This document shows positions 1 to 12,849 of a stretch of DNA of 64,000 nt, piece by piece. This stretch comes from Prinia subflava (Eukaryota > Chordata > Aves > Passeriformes > Cisticolidae). The position numbers were made by a program, and so were the translations under genes. The first letter of the stretch is position 1, and the number at the start of each line of letters is the position of its first letter. The stretch lies in NCBI RefSeq assembly GCF_021018805.1, contig NC_086254.1, positions 25,419,300 to 25,483,299 on the forward strand, read 5' to 3'. The notes beneath the pieces are model-generated. The model saw nothing but the letters and a program-made list of their open reading frames with translations. It was not told where the DNA came from and searched no databases.

Positions 1-1960
1 GAGCTTTAGAAAACAATATTGGACCTAGTTTTCTGCATCTTGGTGGTAAAAGCTTTTATTCCAGAAGCAGAGCTTCTTCTGATGTGGTTGCAGCTTTACT
101 GATGCAAGTCAGTTCATAAAGGTGTCCCTCCTTCTCATGGGAAGGGGGTTGAGCAACACTTGTGGGAAGAGTAAAGCTCATGTGCTGTGGCTGTTGGTAA
201 GGAATCACACCTCTACCCGACGTGCATTCCTTTCAAGCACACCGTGCCTGTAGGTGTGTTATCGCTTGGTGTTTGGTTTTAATTTATTTCCAGTTTGTTC
301 TGTAGTGAACAAGTGTGAGAAGGAGGAGCCGTGAGAACTTTCCTTTCTTTGTAGATTAAATAAGTCAGAAAAAAAATCCAACAGCAGGGCTAGTTTTGAT
401 GTTAATCTGCAAGCCGTTAAGTCATAAAGGCTATCTGCTACTGTAGGCAGTATTTCAGTTGCCTGGCTTTTAATAAAGAGCTGGGTTTTGCTGCAATGAC
501 ATTGAACACTGTGTGAGTTAAACAACACATCTGAGTGGTTTGGAGTTGTCTATGGTAAAGCCAACAGAGCTTTCTTTGTCGAAATACTGATTTATAAATC
601 TGATGGATATGAGTCAGTGTTATGCTGGCAGTCGTTTATTATATTTCAGCCTGGACTTGAATAGCAGGAAGTCACTTCTTGGCCCTCTTGTAAATCTTGG
701 GATGCCTAAGAGACCCATTTCCCTGCTCCTTGCACAGGGACTGTCAGTTTTCCAGTTAGCTTCCTTCCCTTGCTGCTTCTCCCCTGCATCCCACTCTCAC
801 TGTTCCTTTGCGAATTTTCTGTTTCTAAACTGGAATATGAAGTTTGGGGTACATGTGGTGATCCTTCATGCACCTGAGCAGGTATTGCTGCCACAGCTGA
901 GTGTGTCTGTGCTGAGGTTGCTTAGGGATTGCACTCACAAATGGAGCAGGAGGGTGATGTTGGATGCAGGGGCAGGATCATCCAGCTGGGGTTTAAAGCT
1001 GCAGCTGAGTCTTTCTCAAAGGAATGAGTTAGGGTGGGGGAAAAGTGCAGAGCTAGGAATGTCTCCTCTCTTGGGCTGAAGCTCGATAGCAAAAGCTGCA
1101 GTAGATACTTGGAGTTTCTCACTTGTGTTCCCAATTTTTGGGCTGATGTGCTCCTATAGGAGTGCATCGCTGACATGGACAGCGAAGGACACCAGGCAGG
1201 GGTGCCAGCTCCTTCTTTGAGAGTGACACATTTTAAATCAAAACTGCTCTGATGTTTCAGGTCTGTCCTGTCCCCAAGGCTAAATTTCTTGTAACACAGG
1301 GCTGCAGTAGCTCATGCTCTTCCCAGGGCTGTGCTGGGAATGTGGAGTGTTCCTTCCTATGGCTGGGCTGCACAGGGCACAGGGAGTGCACGAAGTCACT
1401 GTGCTGTGTGGTTTGGTGTTGTAGTGTGTGTGTAACTTACGTGTCTTTTACTCCCAGTATCACTCAGGTTATGCTCTTCAACACAGCTGATACTTATGTT
1501 CCCACATTGTAGTTCCTTTTTTTTGGAAGGACAAGTTCATAATTTCATCTGGGTGCTCAGGGGTGTGCAGTGTAGTTACTTTGTGGACAGCTTTACACCA
1601 TTAATTGATTTAGGTTTCTTTAATAATTTTTTCAGGCCTTTTTCATCACCACTATTGTAATAAGATAAAATCTCAAGACCTGGAACTTCTCTTAATTTCA
1701 GTAGAGCAAAGATCTTGCATCTGCACTGTTTTGGAGGCAATAATCTGACTTTGTACTTGCAGCAGAGTAGTGGGAGGTTTTTTGCTCTGTTTTTGTGAGA
1801 TGCTCAACCAGGTGTAATCTTACTGGATTTTGTTTAGTGAACTGTACAAGTCACAACTTCAAGATTACAATCACTGTTATGCTGGCAACATAGTGTGAGT
1901 TCAGTGATACTACTGGGAATAGGAGGTGATTTTTCATTGTATGGTTTTGTTGTTGTTTTG

Positions 1961-1981
1961 TTTTTTTTTTTTTTTTTTTTT
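1961..1981. repeat. Poly(T) tract, 21 nt
   Basis: An uninterrupted run of 21 T follows a TTG/TTTTG-rich stretch. It could be an ordinary mononucleotide repeat or the tail of an old minus-strand retroposed copy, but no recognisable element body or target-site duplication flanks it. Confidence 0.9.
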
Positions 1982-4269
1982 GGAGAACAATCCTGGCTCC
2001 AAAAGTGAAAGTCTGTGGTTATGAGGGAAAGGATTTTAAACTTTGTTATAAAACAATTCCGCTACCCATGTGCTTTCTTACTGGTGACAGTAATAAGGGT
2101 TTTCCTCTATCTTTTTTTTTTTCCTTTCAAAGACTTGAAAGTATGAGTCTGGTTTGTTATAAGAGAATGAACTTGGGCTGGTCCCCTCTCAGTGCTTTGT
2201 CAATCTCTGTGTACTTGGCTTTTTCACTCTCTCAGGCTGAACTCTTGCCTATGTAAAAAGCACTTGTAGCTTATTCCCATCTTGGAAAGGAACTGGATAT
2301 TAATATATGAATAGAGATATATGCACTTATCATCCTAAATATTTATATTAAACTACAGCTTATAAAATAACAACTGTTCTGATTCTTCCCTACATCAGTG
2401 CTTAAGTAAAAATGGTTTTAACAGACATATTTATACTGGTGCTAATATGAATATAGGGTATGCAAATGGGAAAGTTTTTATGGGGAAATATATTATACAG
2501 AAGAAAAACACAGTTTAAAAAGCTGGGAAATACCAGCGTGAAGACTGACCACAGTCACCCTCTCTGTGTGTGCTGCATGGTGAGCCCCTGGCTGCCATAT
2601 AATTAAAGACTGTCTTGTATGGTTTACATTGTATTTTTTTCCACAGGGCTGGTACTTCATTCAGGGCACAAGATGGATGTTGTGCAGTGAATGAGCAGCT
2701 ATTCAATATTCTTATCCTCCTCATACAATGTGTCACCCTGTGCCCTATTTGCAACTCTCCATCCCTACCCTGTGCTGAATAAAGAACTGTTGAACTCTTC
2801 GTGCTGTAGCACTGATCACTGCAGGGGCTGAATGCTTCACAAATGTCAGTGCATGGCACTGCTGTGAAATGAGGTGGTATCCTCCTCCTTTTGTGGATGC
2901 TGGAGAGGGAAATGCCACCAAAGACTAAAGCTGAAATTGTCCAGAGGCGCCACGGATTTTATATGCCCCATCTTTGCCAAACACTAATTTTAATCCATAG
3001 TACCCAACTTTTTTTTTGTTGATTTGTTTGGGTTTTTTTTTTTGGCAAATACTTTCAGTATTTTGATCATGGACCTCATTGTTGTGAACACTCAGCACTT
3101 TTGCAAAGTGAGATTTAGGTGCTGTGAGTGCAGCCCAGGAGTGAGAACACAGCTGGTTGTCCCTGCTGGAAGCTGTGTGCTGCTCGGGGCAGCCCTGGGG
3201 CACACTGCAGCATGTAATGGCAAACCCCACAAAATACCCTTCTCTTGGGGTGATTCCCTATCTTGCTGACCCACAGGGAGGTGATTATCTTGGCACTGCT
3301 TCTCTTGGAATGGTATGGGAGAGGAAGACACCCAGTTATAAAGACAGGCATGTGCTCAAGCACTTGACAAAATTCCATCTTGTTGACAAGATTTTAATTC
3401 CCTTGCAACTAGTTTGTTTCTTGTGCCCCATGGTATTATGAGCTGCAAGGGAGGGCACACACCCTGCTGAAAAGCATGCTATCCTTATCAGAAGATCATG
3501 TAAAAGATGTACAGGACAAAATAGACTAAAAATGTAGAGAGAATCTTTGTCCTGGTGCTTCCTAATTCTCAAGAACAAAATTTTGCACACTAAACATCTT
3601 ATACCAAGTTGGGATTAAATTTCCCCTCTAAGAAAAGCAGAAATAGGACAAAAAAAATCCTAGAGAATGCCTGTGATGTGTGTATCTTGTAGCAGCAGGC
3701 ACACGGTGGTACCAGCTGGAAAGGCAGCAGTGTGCACTTCTCCAAATGGACTGTCCGTAGTGAAGGAATTACAATATTTTATAATTGGGCTCCCAGTAAT
3801 TACCAGACACTACAAGAACACTTGGGACATGGGAATCTCTGTGGTTTCCATCTGTCCAGTGCAGACATGACAATCCTGCTGTGGACAGCAAGGAGGTGGA
3901 ATGCTAATTATGGATCTTCCTCTGCAATGAAGAGCCTCTGCAAGAGGAGCCCTACTCAGTTCCCACTGCTGTACCCAAAAAGTGATGCCTTTTCAGTTCA
4001 TAAATGGAGATCTTCTGGACTGGAATATATTCACCCCAAACAAAAATAACCGGGAAGCTTTGCAAACTTTAAGAAAGCTTTATCCAGTGTGCAAGCAATG
4101 CTGGCTGCACCTGTGATGTGATTTGTGATCAACTGCTAAATCTCAGAACAACTTCGTGTCCTCAGTAGTGGCACCTCTATGCTTTAGATCACTTAGTAAA
4201 GTAATTTCTCTCCTGCTCTCATTTTAAATTTCATAGGAGGGGGAGAGGCAAGCTATTTCTCATTTCCTG

Positions 4270-4323
4270 CTCTGTTTTGTTCTGTTTTGTTTTGGTTGGT
4301 TTTGTTTTTGTTTGGCTTTTTTC
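4270..4323. repeat. TTTTG-type simple repeat, degenerate
   Basis: The stretch is built almost only of T and G, with repeated TTTTG and TTTTTG units and few interruptions. It is a degenerate pentanucleotide simple repeat with no sign of function. Confidence 0.7.
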
Positions 4324-7300
4324 CTTGAGAGCTCCTGATAGTGACTTTCCTCCACATAAACAAAAAGATCATTAGTCTCAGGCAGACACATGATGTGGAG
4401 AGCTTCAGCCAGCATATTTGAAGTTTGCCAAAGTTTGAGCTGCTTCAAACAGGGTCTGGCAGGGGAAGGTGTCTGAAAATCTGGAGCTGCACTGCTCTGA
4501 GTGTGTGAGAATGGAGGGCTGCTAATGCTGTGTGAGGCAAGGTGGATGTTCCCTACAGGGATCTGAACTGCAAACTAATGACTTTCACAGTTGTAGCTAA
4601 TGCTGCAGGGTGCATATGTAAGCATGAATTTTTGTGGGAAGGGCGTGAGGGGTCTGAAGGATCCCCTGATCCCCAGGACCAGCCATGCCTGTGCAGTCAC
4701 ACAGCAGCATAAATGTCCATAGTTTCTCCCTTTCCCCAGCAGAGATGGCATCTCTGTGTAGTGGTAATCTGTTTTTTTCACTCATTAAATGCCTGGTGGC
4801 ATAAAGATCATCATCCATCACTTAGAGAGGCTGCATTCATCTGTAGCCATGGATCTAATTTCAGAGTTATCCGAGAATTTTTATTTTTAAAGCTCAAATC
4901 CACCCCAACAGTGCTCTCTTTCTGACTGACTTTTTTGAGCCTGTGATCCTGTTGCTTGGTCAGCACCATCTGCTTCAGAGCAGGCAAAATGTCTTGCTTA
5001 CTTCTGTTCAACTGCTGGCACCATTCTCCACTGGGACATCTTCAATTGAACTGTCTCCTGTGCAAGGAGGAAAAGCCTGGAGGAGTGCTGTTAATGACAT
5101 GCAGTCCTTCCCTGGCTCCCTTAAATTTGGGAGTGTCCTTATTCACAAATATGCATGATTTCATTGAATTTCGTTCTAATTGCCACAATTTAAAAATGTC
5201 ATGCAAAGAGCTTGGCAATTCCCTGGTGTGAGGACAACTCAGATGCTTTTCATGAGAAAGCCCAGTTACCAGGCATATAAATCTGTGATGGTTTAGATAT
5301 TTAGACCTGAAGAATGTGTTTTGAGAAGAGAAGTTGAACTCCATGACTTATTCTTATTGTTCCCCTGCTCAGTGAAGCAATTGAGAACCAAGCCATGCAA
5401 GCTTTATAAATAGCTCAGCCAAAGTTTTCTTTACTTCCTCTAATGTGTTCCCTCTGTAAAGAAAATCCACAGTGTCTGTGTCTGGGCAGCATTTTAAAAG
5501 ATCTGTATGTCACTAAGAGGGCAGAAAAGCTGATGGTAGTCTCTGCATTGAGGAGTGTGGGGAGGCAGCAGGTGTCACACAGATGTCAGAAAGTTGATAT
5601 TTTTATTTTGCCAAGTGAAGGAAGGGGGTGCTGAGGAGGACGGGTTGGTTCCTAGCTTGGAATAAGATGCAGTTTTACAATCTAGAGTCTTGCTCTGTTT
5701 AACCACTTCTGTCTCAGTGTTTTGGAAGAGGGAACATGTGCTGCCACAGCTGTACTTCCTCTGCATTCTGTTACAGGAGGCTGAAACCCAAATAATTTGC
5801 TTTTATAATGTAATGCTTGCATTTTGAGAGCATTCCTCTGATTTTGAAATCAGTCACACCTTGCCCTTGTGCTGTTTCTGACTGCTGAAGCTGCCTTGCA
5901 GAGCAGCTTGTGAGGTGTGTGCTGCTCCCCTGGGCAGCCAGAAACCTGAGCTCGTCTGTAAATTGTTCCTGTCACATGGCAGAAATTCTAGATTTCACTG
6001 ATACCCTGGAACAATTCGGATCCTGGGCGTGCTGCTGGCCAATGCGTGTTGTGTGCCAGCCCCTGCAGGGACCAAAGGCTGGTGGAAGGGATTCTCCAGG
6101 CTTTAGTCCTTTGTGACTGTTCAGTTTTGCTTGCAGCAGTTTGAGTGGGACACCAACAAGTGTGTCAGGCAATCCTGTCAGGGACTGTGCTGGAGATGAT
6201 GGGCTGTGCTGGCGTCATGGTGGAGGTGACAAACACATCTGGGTGTCCTGGGGAGCAGAGAGCCAGGCTGGAGACCAGCAGGGTGTCTCACTGAACGTGG
6301 GTGCTCTGGTCCTGGGGCACACAGGACCTGGGCTGAGCCTGCTTGGCAGCTCTGATGGGGAGATGCTGCAGAAATGAGGGAAAAAAGGCACTTTTTAGGG
6401 TCTGAGCTTCTGTTTCTCTGTGTCATCCTCATTTCACGTACACCACCGCTTCCTCTTTCCTACCCCATCCCCCACCGAACACAGTTTTCAGTTTGTGGGC
6501 TGTATTTGTTTGGGTTTGCATTTTTCCTGGTTGTTTTTCACGCTGAAATCTCAGGATCACTGGTTGGCTGGGAGGTTTTCTGGAGCACGGAGGGATTTGT
6601 GCAACTGGGACTTAGCACAGGGAGGAAATGTAGACACTGAGGAGAAGGGGATGGTATTGTGAGCTGAAAATCTGCATTCAGATGTTGTAGGTTTTTTATA
6701 AATACCAGTTAAACCTGTCTGCTTGGAAGAAAAATACTCTGTGAAATACTGTCTCGATGCTTTCCCTGCCTTACTTCCACACAGGAAATTCACAATTTGA
6801 AATAATTGATTTTTCCCTGATGAAAAGCATGGAACAAATTCCTTTTAGACTGTAAAAGCTGAAAGATATTTTCTCCCCTGATCCCTTAACACTACCTGTG
6901 CTCTCATTTCTCACAGCTTCTCTGAAGTTCAGCCTCATCTGTAGCATTTTGTGGTTTTGAGTGGTGAGTGATGCAGGGCTTCACTTGCTCATATTTCAGA
7001 AGAATATGTATTTGTTTTTAACAGCACTTCAAGTATTCTCAAGGAAAATAGTTCTTCTGCTCTGTTTTCCCCAAACAAAAATAAAGATGAAATTTGAGTG
7101 GATAGTTCTCAAACATGTATATATCCTTGTGATTCCAGTGGAATTGTTCATGAGCAAGGGCAGTGCCCAAGTCCCCAGTGTCACCTGTGTGCTGCCATCC
7201 CACCTGGACACGCCACCCCTGGCAAGGGACAGGGACACACCTTGAAACTGGATGTGACCCACTTCAATCAGGACCAGCCAATCTAGAATATCACTGTCAA

Positions 7301-9497
7301 GCCCAAATGGGAGTTTTATGGTACAAAGGAATTTGAAAAGATGTTATTTGAAACTTTGTTTGCTGTTGAATTATTCTGCATTGGAAGGTTTGAGAATCTG
7401 TTGCTTCTTGCAGAGGTCTAAGCAAAATCTAAATACTGCAAAGGTATTTAGTGTTCAGGATTATTTTGGGAAGGGGCTGAGGAAAGGCCTGATAAGTTAT
7501 GTACTTGACCGCATGTAGTTAAAAATACTATTTGGAATATAAACTTCCTTGTCTGAAGACCAGCTTTATGCACGAAGTCAAAAAGCACAAAAAGCAGTTC
7601 TCCTCCTGGCCTCAATAAGTATACCTTAATGCTGCTGAATCCTGGAAATTATGCAGGGCATGCTTTTTAAATGTTGATTTTGACTTCTTGCCTGGGACCA
7701 AGTGTAAAGTCTTTCCAAGGAAATACTTAGAAGACTTGCAATGAAACCCAAAAGCTGCTGCCAAACCTTAGTTTTTAGAAAGGGAGTAGGGGGCAATCCA
7801 GCCTGTTAAAAACTTCCAGTTGTTTGTAATTAAATCCACTTCTTCTGTGCACAATAAACATATACTTAGAAAAAGATCATTTTACATAATACTTATGTGG
7901 TTTAGTGCTGCTTTTCAGCTGCTAAAAATCAAGCAGTAGGTTTGCTATTTTTGTCTGGGAAGGTTCCTGATGCAGCTGTGCCACCGCAGTGGCACGGATC
8001 CATGTATCCAGTGGTGACACACAAAGCCAGCCAGGGAATCCTTTTCTCATCATGAACCATCTTTCCCACTAGTTCAAGTTTGTTTTGGATTGACAGGGAT
8101 GGGAATGAGGAGGAGATAAAAATATCCCGTCCGCACGTCCCTGCTCGCCAGCAGCAGCACCGCTCGTGGCTTTGGTGGAAAACTCTGGGCTTGCAGGAAC
8201 TTCTCATCACTCTGGGGGCTGGCAGGAGGCAGGACCACCAAATCCTCACCACCCTGAGCTTGGTCTGCACGGTTCATTCAAGATTGTTTCAAATCCACTG
8301 CCATCGTTTGTCTGGAGGATGGGACATGTAGGGTGAGGGGGACGGCCCGAGTGTGGGTTTATCCAAGAGATAAATTCTGTATTCACTCTTGACAAGGGAG
8401 GGGATTCTTTTTCCAGGATGGCATGGAGAAATTGTCAGTTTTTACTGGGCAGGTTGCTGGAGCTGCTGGGGGCTGTGATGAAGTACACACAAGGCATGGA
8501 AAGAGCAGAGAGGAGCAGCTTAGAGGTATTATCTCATAAGTGACATAAGAAAAACTACGAAGCCTTGTAGAGCAGATTTGTTAGGATTTGAGATGAAAAT
8601 CCCTGTTGCTTGCTGAGATTATCCCCCAGCATATGGCAGGGAATGTAACAGAGAGCTAGAATTAGCTGCTAATGATCTGGACACCTCTTGAAAACAGATG
8701 TTTGTCATCCCATATAACTGCTTGCTATTTTGTGTGTCCAAAATCTGGATTACACAACAACAGGCCTGGCATGGTATTAGAATGCTTACTATCTTCATTT
8801 CCCACTGATCTCACCCAGTACAGATCCCCTCTTTCTTAGGAGTACTGCTGGAGTAATCTAATGTGAAATTGGGATGGAGAATAAGGGAATAGCTCTCACC
8901 TCAGTGCCAGCAGACAGAGTTAGCCAAGGGCCAGGGAGGGGTGAGGAAGCTGCAGACATTTCTTGGGCAGCCCAGGACATCTCCTTGGCACTGTGGCACT
9001 ACCCCACAGCCATTGCATGGGCAGAGTTCATTTGGGGTTTCTTGGGAGGATGAGTTTTTTATAGATCTCAAGGGCAAATGATGCTGCAGTTGAGGAAGGG
9101 ATTGCTCAGACTCAGTGCTGCCACACAGGCAAGCACCTGATGTAAAACCCCTGTGTTACACATTTTGGTGGTTTTTGTACCTCCTTACTCACCCTGACTT
9201 TGAGCTGTTGTTAATAAATACCTGATTCACCCTCACTGTTGTTTAATGCACCAAAGTTTCCAACTCAGGGATGTAATTCCCATAGTTTCTCTTTGGGATC
9301 TCTTAATTGATTTAAATGTTACTTGAGCAATCTGCTCTATGATGCTTTTGCTATGTCTTAATTGCTTTACATTCAAAAAAACTACTTCCTAGGTTACTTT
9401 TCTTAATTTACATTATTGGAGCTGGAAACCTTTATTAAGGTGGGGGAAAAACCTGTTAGCTGTCAGTTCAGCTCATCTGTTTTCCACCCCCTCCTTC

Positions 9498-9974
9498 ATG
9501 TTAAACTTTCTTTTGGACTTAATCTTTTACAACAAAAGCAAGACCTTAGCCTCAACTTCTCTTTCTAAGTTAGATTCTTTTGACCTGGCGTCATCTTTGT
9601 TACAAGGCTTCACACACTGCAGTACAATAATATTTTTCTTGTGGTGCAATGAACAGTGCTGCAGACGCTGTTCCAGATGGGGTAATTTTTTCTCTAAATT
9701 AGCAACTGCCTTAATAGATATTTTCCGTGGCTTCCAAACTATGTGGTGTTGCTTGAACGAAAATGTAATTCCACGGAGAGATTTCAAGCCCAGCTTTTGC
9801 TGGGCTTCCAGAAATAATTTTTTAAAGAAAGTATTTGTACAGTTAAAACAAGTTTGCTATCGTGTGTTGTGCTTGCATGTTGCAGTTGTGTCTTTAGAAT
9901 TAGATGGAAAATCTGAATATTATCTGGTATGTTATTCTCAAAGAACAGCATTTTCATGCAGGCTACCTTATTGA
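9498..9974 (+). other. Unrecognised 158-codon open frame, status unknown
   Basis: This is an ATG-to-stop open frame of 158 codons in AT-rich DNA, where stops are expected often. I recognise no family, signal peptide or convincing domain. The deduced protein is rich in Cys, Phe, Leu and Ser. An 86-codon frame lies opposite on the minus strand (9527-9787), so at most one can be real. The frame contains the perfect hairpin at 9786-9807. No splice sites or coding context support it. Chance, or a conserved noncoding element, is more likely than a gene. Confidence 0.15.
9786..9807. repeat. Perfect inverted repeat, 9-bp stem with TTTT loop
   Basis: AAGCCCAGC and its exact reverse complement GCTGGGCTT are separated by TTTT. 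The stem has no mismatch and is GC-rich, so either strand's RNA would fold. It is too short for a microRNA precursor. Confidence 0.9.
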
Positions 9975-10628
9975 TGTAAGGGTTGAACTATGGTAAATGT
10001 ATTTTGAAACAACTGGAATATTTCTTTGCATCAAGAGCCAAAAGTGCAGTTCTCTGCCTCCAGACATACTTGTAAAGCTTCACCTCAGATCAGTTAATTT
10101 TCTGTAATTTTAAAATAATCATTTGAGATTGCAATTTTAATGTGAACAACTTGTTTCTGATCACTTGAGACTTCCATGGAGGGGTGTAGAAGATTCTTCC
10201 ACAAACAAAATGTGATGGGGACTTGTGAAATCCTTGGTGGTGGCTGCTCTAGCAGGTCATGAGTGGACTGTCAGGAGCATTGAGTTCTTCTTTGTCACAG
10301 ACAAACATGGAAAATGCAGGAAATAATGAAAAATCCACCAGGACACAGTACAAGCCTTAAGATCACAGATACTTTTCAGACTATCAATTTCTAAATACTT
10401 GAATTTATTCCAGAGAAATTCCAATATTTTTGTTGGTTATTCAGCTAATATCATTAGCATGGCAAATAGCAAACTATTAAATTTAAGCTGCTTCTAATTC
10501 TTTTAAGATTACAGGATGTGTAATTGCTTTTGAGATGGAGAACTTGTAGTTCAGTCCCATATTCCTTCCTGGTTCTGTCCTTAGCCACCAGCACGCTCAA
10601 TCATTCCTTGTGCTAGGCAGGATTTTTT

Positions 10629-10654
10629 TTTTAATGCCAAAAAAGGCATTAAAA
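10629..10654. repeat. Perfect inverted repeat, 10-bp stem with A6 loop
   Basis: TTTTAATGCC is followed by six A and the exact reverse complement GGCATTAAAA. The stem is AT-rich at its base. No neighbouring gene gives it a clear role. Confidence 0.9.
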
Positions 10655-12002
10655 GGGCTGGGAGGGCATGAATTTGTTAGGTCTGTGCGGGAGTTTGGTT
10701 CAGTTGAGCTCTCCTGTAAAGATGTCACAAAAGAGTGCATGCCTTGGCCCTTTTATTAGAAGAGATTCCTATTTTATTTTTTTAATTTTACCCTCCACCT
10801 GCATCCTACTATGCATAGAGAAAGTCTTGCTTCTGTGACTTGGGAAGCAGCAATTTTCCAGTGCTTCCCAAATTTTCCTCCAGAAAGGGATTATGTCACA
10901 TCTGAGCCAGATGCTCTTGGAAAACAGCACAGTGAGTTCTGGGAGGGTCCCTCACACTCAGTGAGGACACTGCTGGGGAAAGAGAACTTTTCCTTGGATT
11001 AACTTTGGTTTGGCTGGCTTGGCCCTATTTCCAAGCTGAACCTTCCTATTTCTCAAGTGGGAGTAGTGTCCCTGGACCTCTAAAACCGCCAATATTTTTT
11101 CTCCTCCTGTGCTTTGATTAAGGACTTGTTTGTTGACACTTCAGTGGGTTGTGGCTCTGATGACAGCAGCCCTTGTGTCAACCAAGACAGAGCTGCTCCC
11201 TGTTGATAGTTCCTGGCTTTGTCTCTGCTTCCTAGATGTGGTCAGATAGAGGTTCTAATGGTCTTCCAAGTTGTAAGTAGGGATGATTCTCTGTAGAAAA
11301 GTCCATTCAGTGGATTTTTGCATTTCTCCAACTGTTCCCTGTGCATATATGTGGACCAGACAGAAAACAATGACAAAGCTCTGCAGATCTCCAAGCTAAT
11401 TTTAATAGTCTGCCTGAAAAACCAGATGTGTAGGATGAAACAGAAGGGTCCTATTTGCTCAATAAATGTTTAAAAAGTTCGCTCTGTGCATATTTTAAGA
11501 GAACTTTTCAATGGAAAATAAATGACTGAACCTACCATGGTAGTGTTTCCAGTGAACAAAATGTGGTGTAAAGTTCAGATTTACGTTTCTTATTATAGCT
11601 TAGTGGGTTTCATCTTAAAGGAGTTTTAATAGGTGCCAAATGCTCTCAATATCTGTCAAGGTCAATTATAGATGAGATTTTTTAAAATTCTGTTTTTGCA
11701 TAGAGCAGGAAACATGAAGCATCTTACTGGAATTGTTCCTAGAAGGTTTGAACTTAGCAGATGTGTGAGGTTTTCATCTATCGTGGTAAAATGCTAAATC
11801 TGAAGCTCAGCAAATTACTCTGCTGGCTGTTAACAGGAGATTCCAGCTATTGCTGGGTCGGCAGGAAAAGAGATGAGACTGAAAGATTTCCAGTCCTGCC
11901 AAATGGAGATGTCCTGGTGGGTAACTGGTCCCATAGGAAAGGTGTGGGAGCAGCAGTGGTGGGACCTTGCTGCGACTGTTTTGGCACCTGTTTAGCCCTG
12001 GA

Positions 12003-12088
12003 TCCTGGCTTTAGTAGCCCTGGCTTTAGTAGCCCTGGCTTTAGTAGCCCTGGCTTTAGTAGCCCTGGCTTTAGTAGCCCTGGCTTTA
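12003..12088 (+). repeat. 15-bp tandem minisatellite, about 5.7 copies
   Basis: The unit CCCTGGCTTTAGTAG is repeated without change in head-to-tail order. There are five copies (the first differing only at its first base) and an 11-nt partial sixth. The unit length is a multiple of three, so the array stays open in one frame (11761-12153) and would read as a Gly-Phe-Ser-Ser-Pro repeat. I see no other sign that this frame is translated. Near-identity between copies suggests recent expansion by slippage or unequal exchange, so the array is probably length-polymorphic. Confidence 0.95.
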
Positions 12089-12594
12089 ACTCCAGGTTCT
12101 ACTACTCTCTCTTAGCACAAAGGAGAAATCCCCACCAGACAGATGCGAGGTGAAAATCACACCAAAGTTTCCTTGGCAAAAAATATCAAAATCAAACAAT
12201 CAAAAATCAACCATCTTTGGCAAAGGATGAAATACAACATTCAATCCAACATAAACCCACTTATCATAGCGTTACTTAGTGTTAATTTAGCATTTACTTA
12301 GTATTAACTGAGCCCAAGTGAAAAAAAAACCTTTCAACTCAGGACAGCTTGGCCGTGGGGCTGCTGCCATCCCAAGGCCCCTGGATCTGTCTCGAGGGCT
12401 TCAGCAAGTCAGAGCTCAAGGGTAGAATGTGCTGCTCTGCTTTGCAGCTGTAAACACAGAGATCAGGATCATGGCACAGCTAGAACTGTTAAAGTTGATT
12501 TTTTGTTATTGTTATTGCTTGGTTTTTTAAGCATAACTCTTCACTGTAGCAGAAAGGATGCCTTCATTTGCAGATAAAGTGCAGAGTTTGTGCT

Positions 12595-12849
12595 CTATTC
12601 TTTGTTTTCTTGTCTTTTCTTGACAAATGTCGGTTTTAGGGCATCTTTCTTCGATTGCTTTCCCTGTATTAACTTTGTCCCTGCCTTTTTACACTTGGAG
12701 TTGGTTTTTGACATATCAGCAGTACTCTGTACATTAATACATTTTTTAAGACTGATGCTGTAGTTGTCCCTAATCTTTGGCAGAGCAGTTCGTATACTTT
12801 TGGATGTGTTGTCCAGCACACCTCCTTTACCATACTTCTCTTTTCTCAA
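12595..12849 (-). other. Unrecognised lysine/serine-rich 84-codon open frame
   Basis: The minus-strand frame runs from ATG to stop over 84 codons. About a quarter of its residues are Lys or Arg. It has no hydrophobic segment and no motif I recognise. Lysine-rich frames are a common by-product of A-rich DNA. A decayed retrocopy of a basic protein is possible but I cannot name a parent. Confidence 0.15.

Larger units (their letters stand above)
1..12002. other. Upstream noncoding stretch, no gene recognised
   Basis: No coding exon, RNA gene or transposon could be recognised on either strand. Open frames are short, carry no family motifs and usually compete with an equally long frame on the opposite strand. 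The segment contains a 21-T tract (1961-1981), a TTTTG-rich stretch (about 4270-4320), two short perfect hairpins (9786-9807 and 10629-10654) and a 158-codon open frame at 9498-9974 of unknown status. In mammals the gene 5' of GNAS is NPEPL1 (from memory), but nothing resembling an aminopeptidase exon is visible. It is best read as intergenic or intronic DNA. Confidence 0.6.

Noticed and set aside
603..1079. 158-codon + strand frame near the left edge
   Set aside because: The composition is Leu/Ser-skewed, frames overlap on the other strand, and no motif or splice signal is present.
2460..2467. ATGCAAAT octamer (also at 14162-14169)
   Set aside because: About two octamers are expected by chance in 64 kb of both strands.
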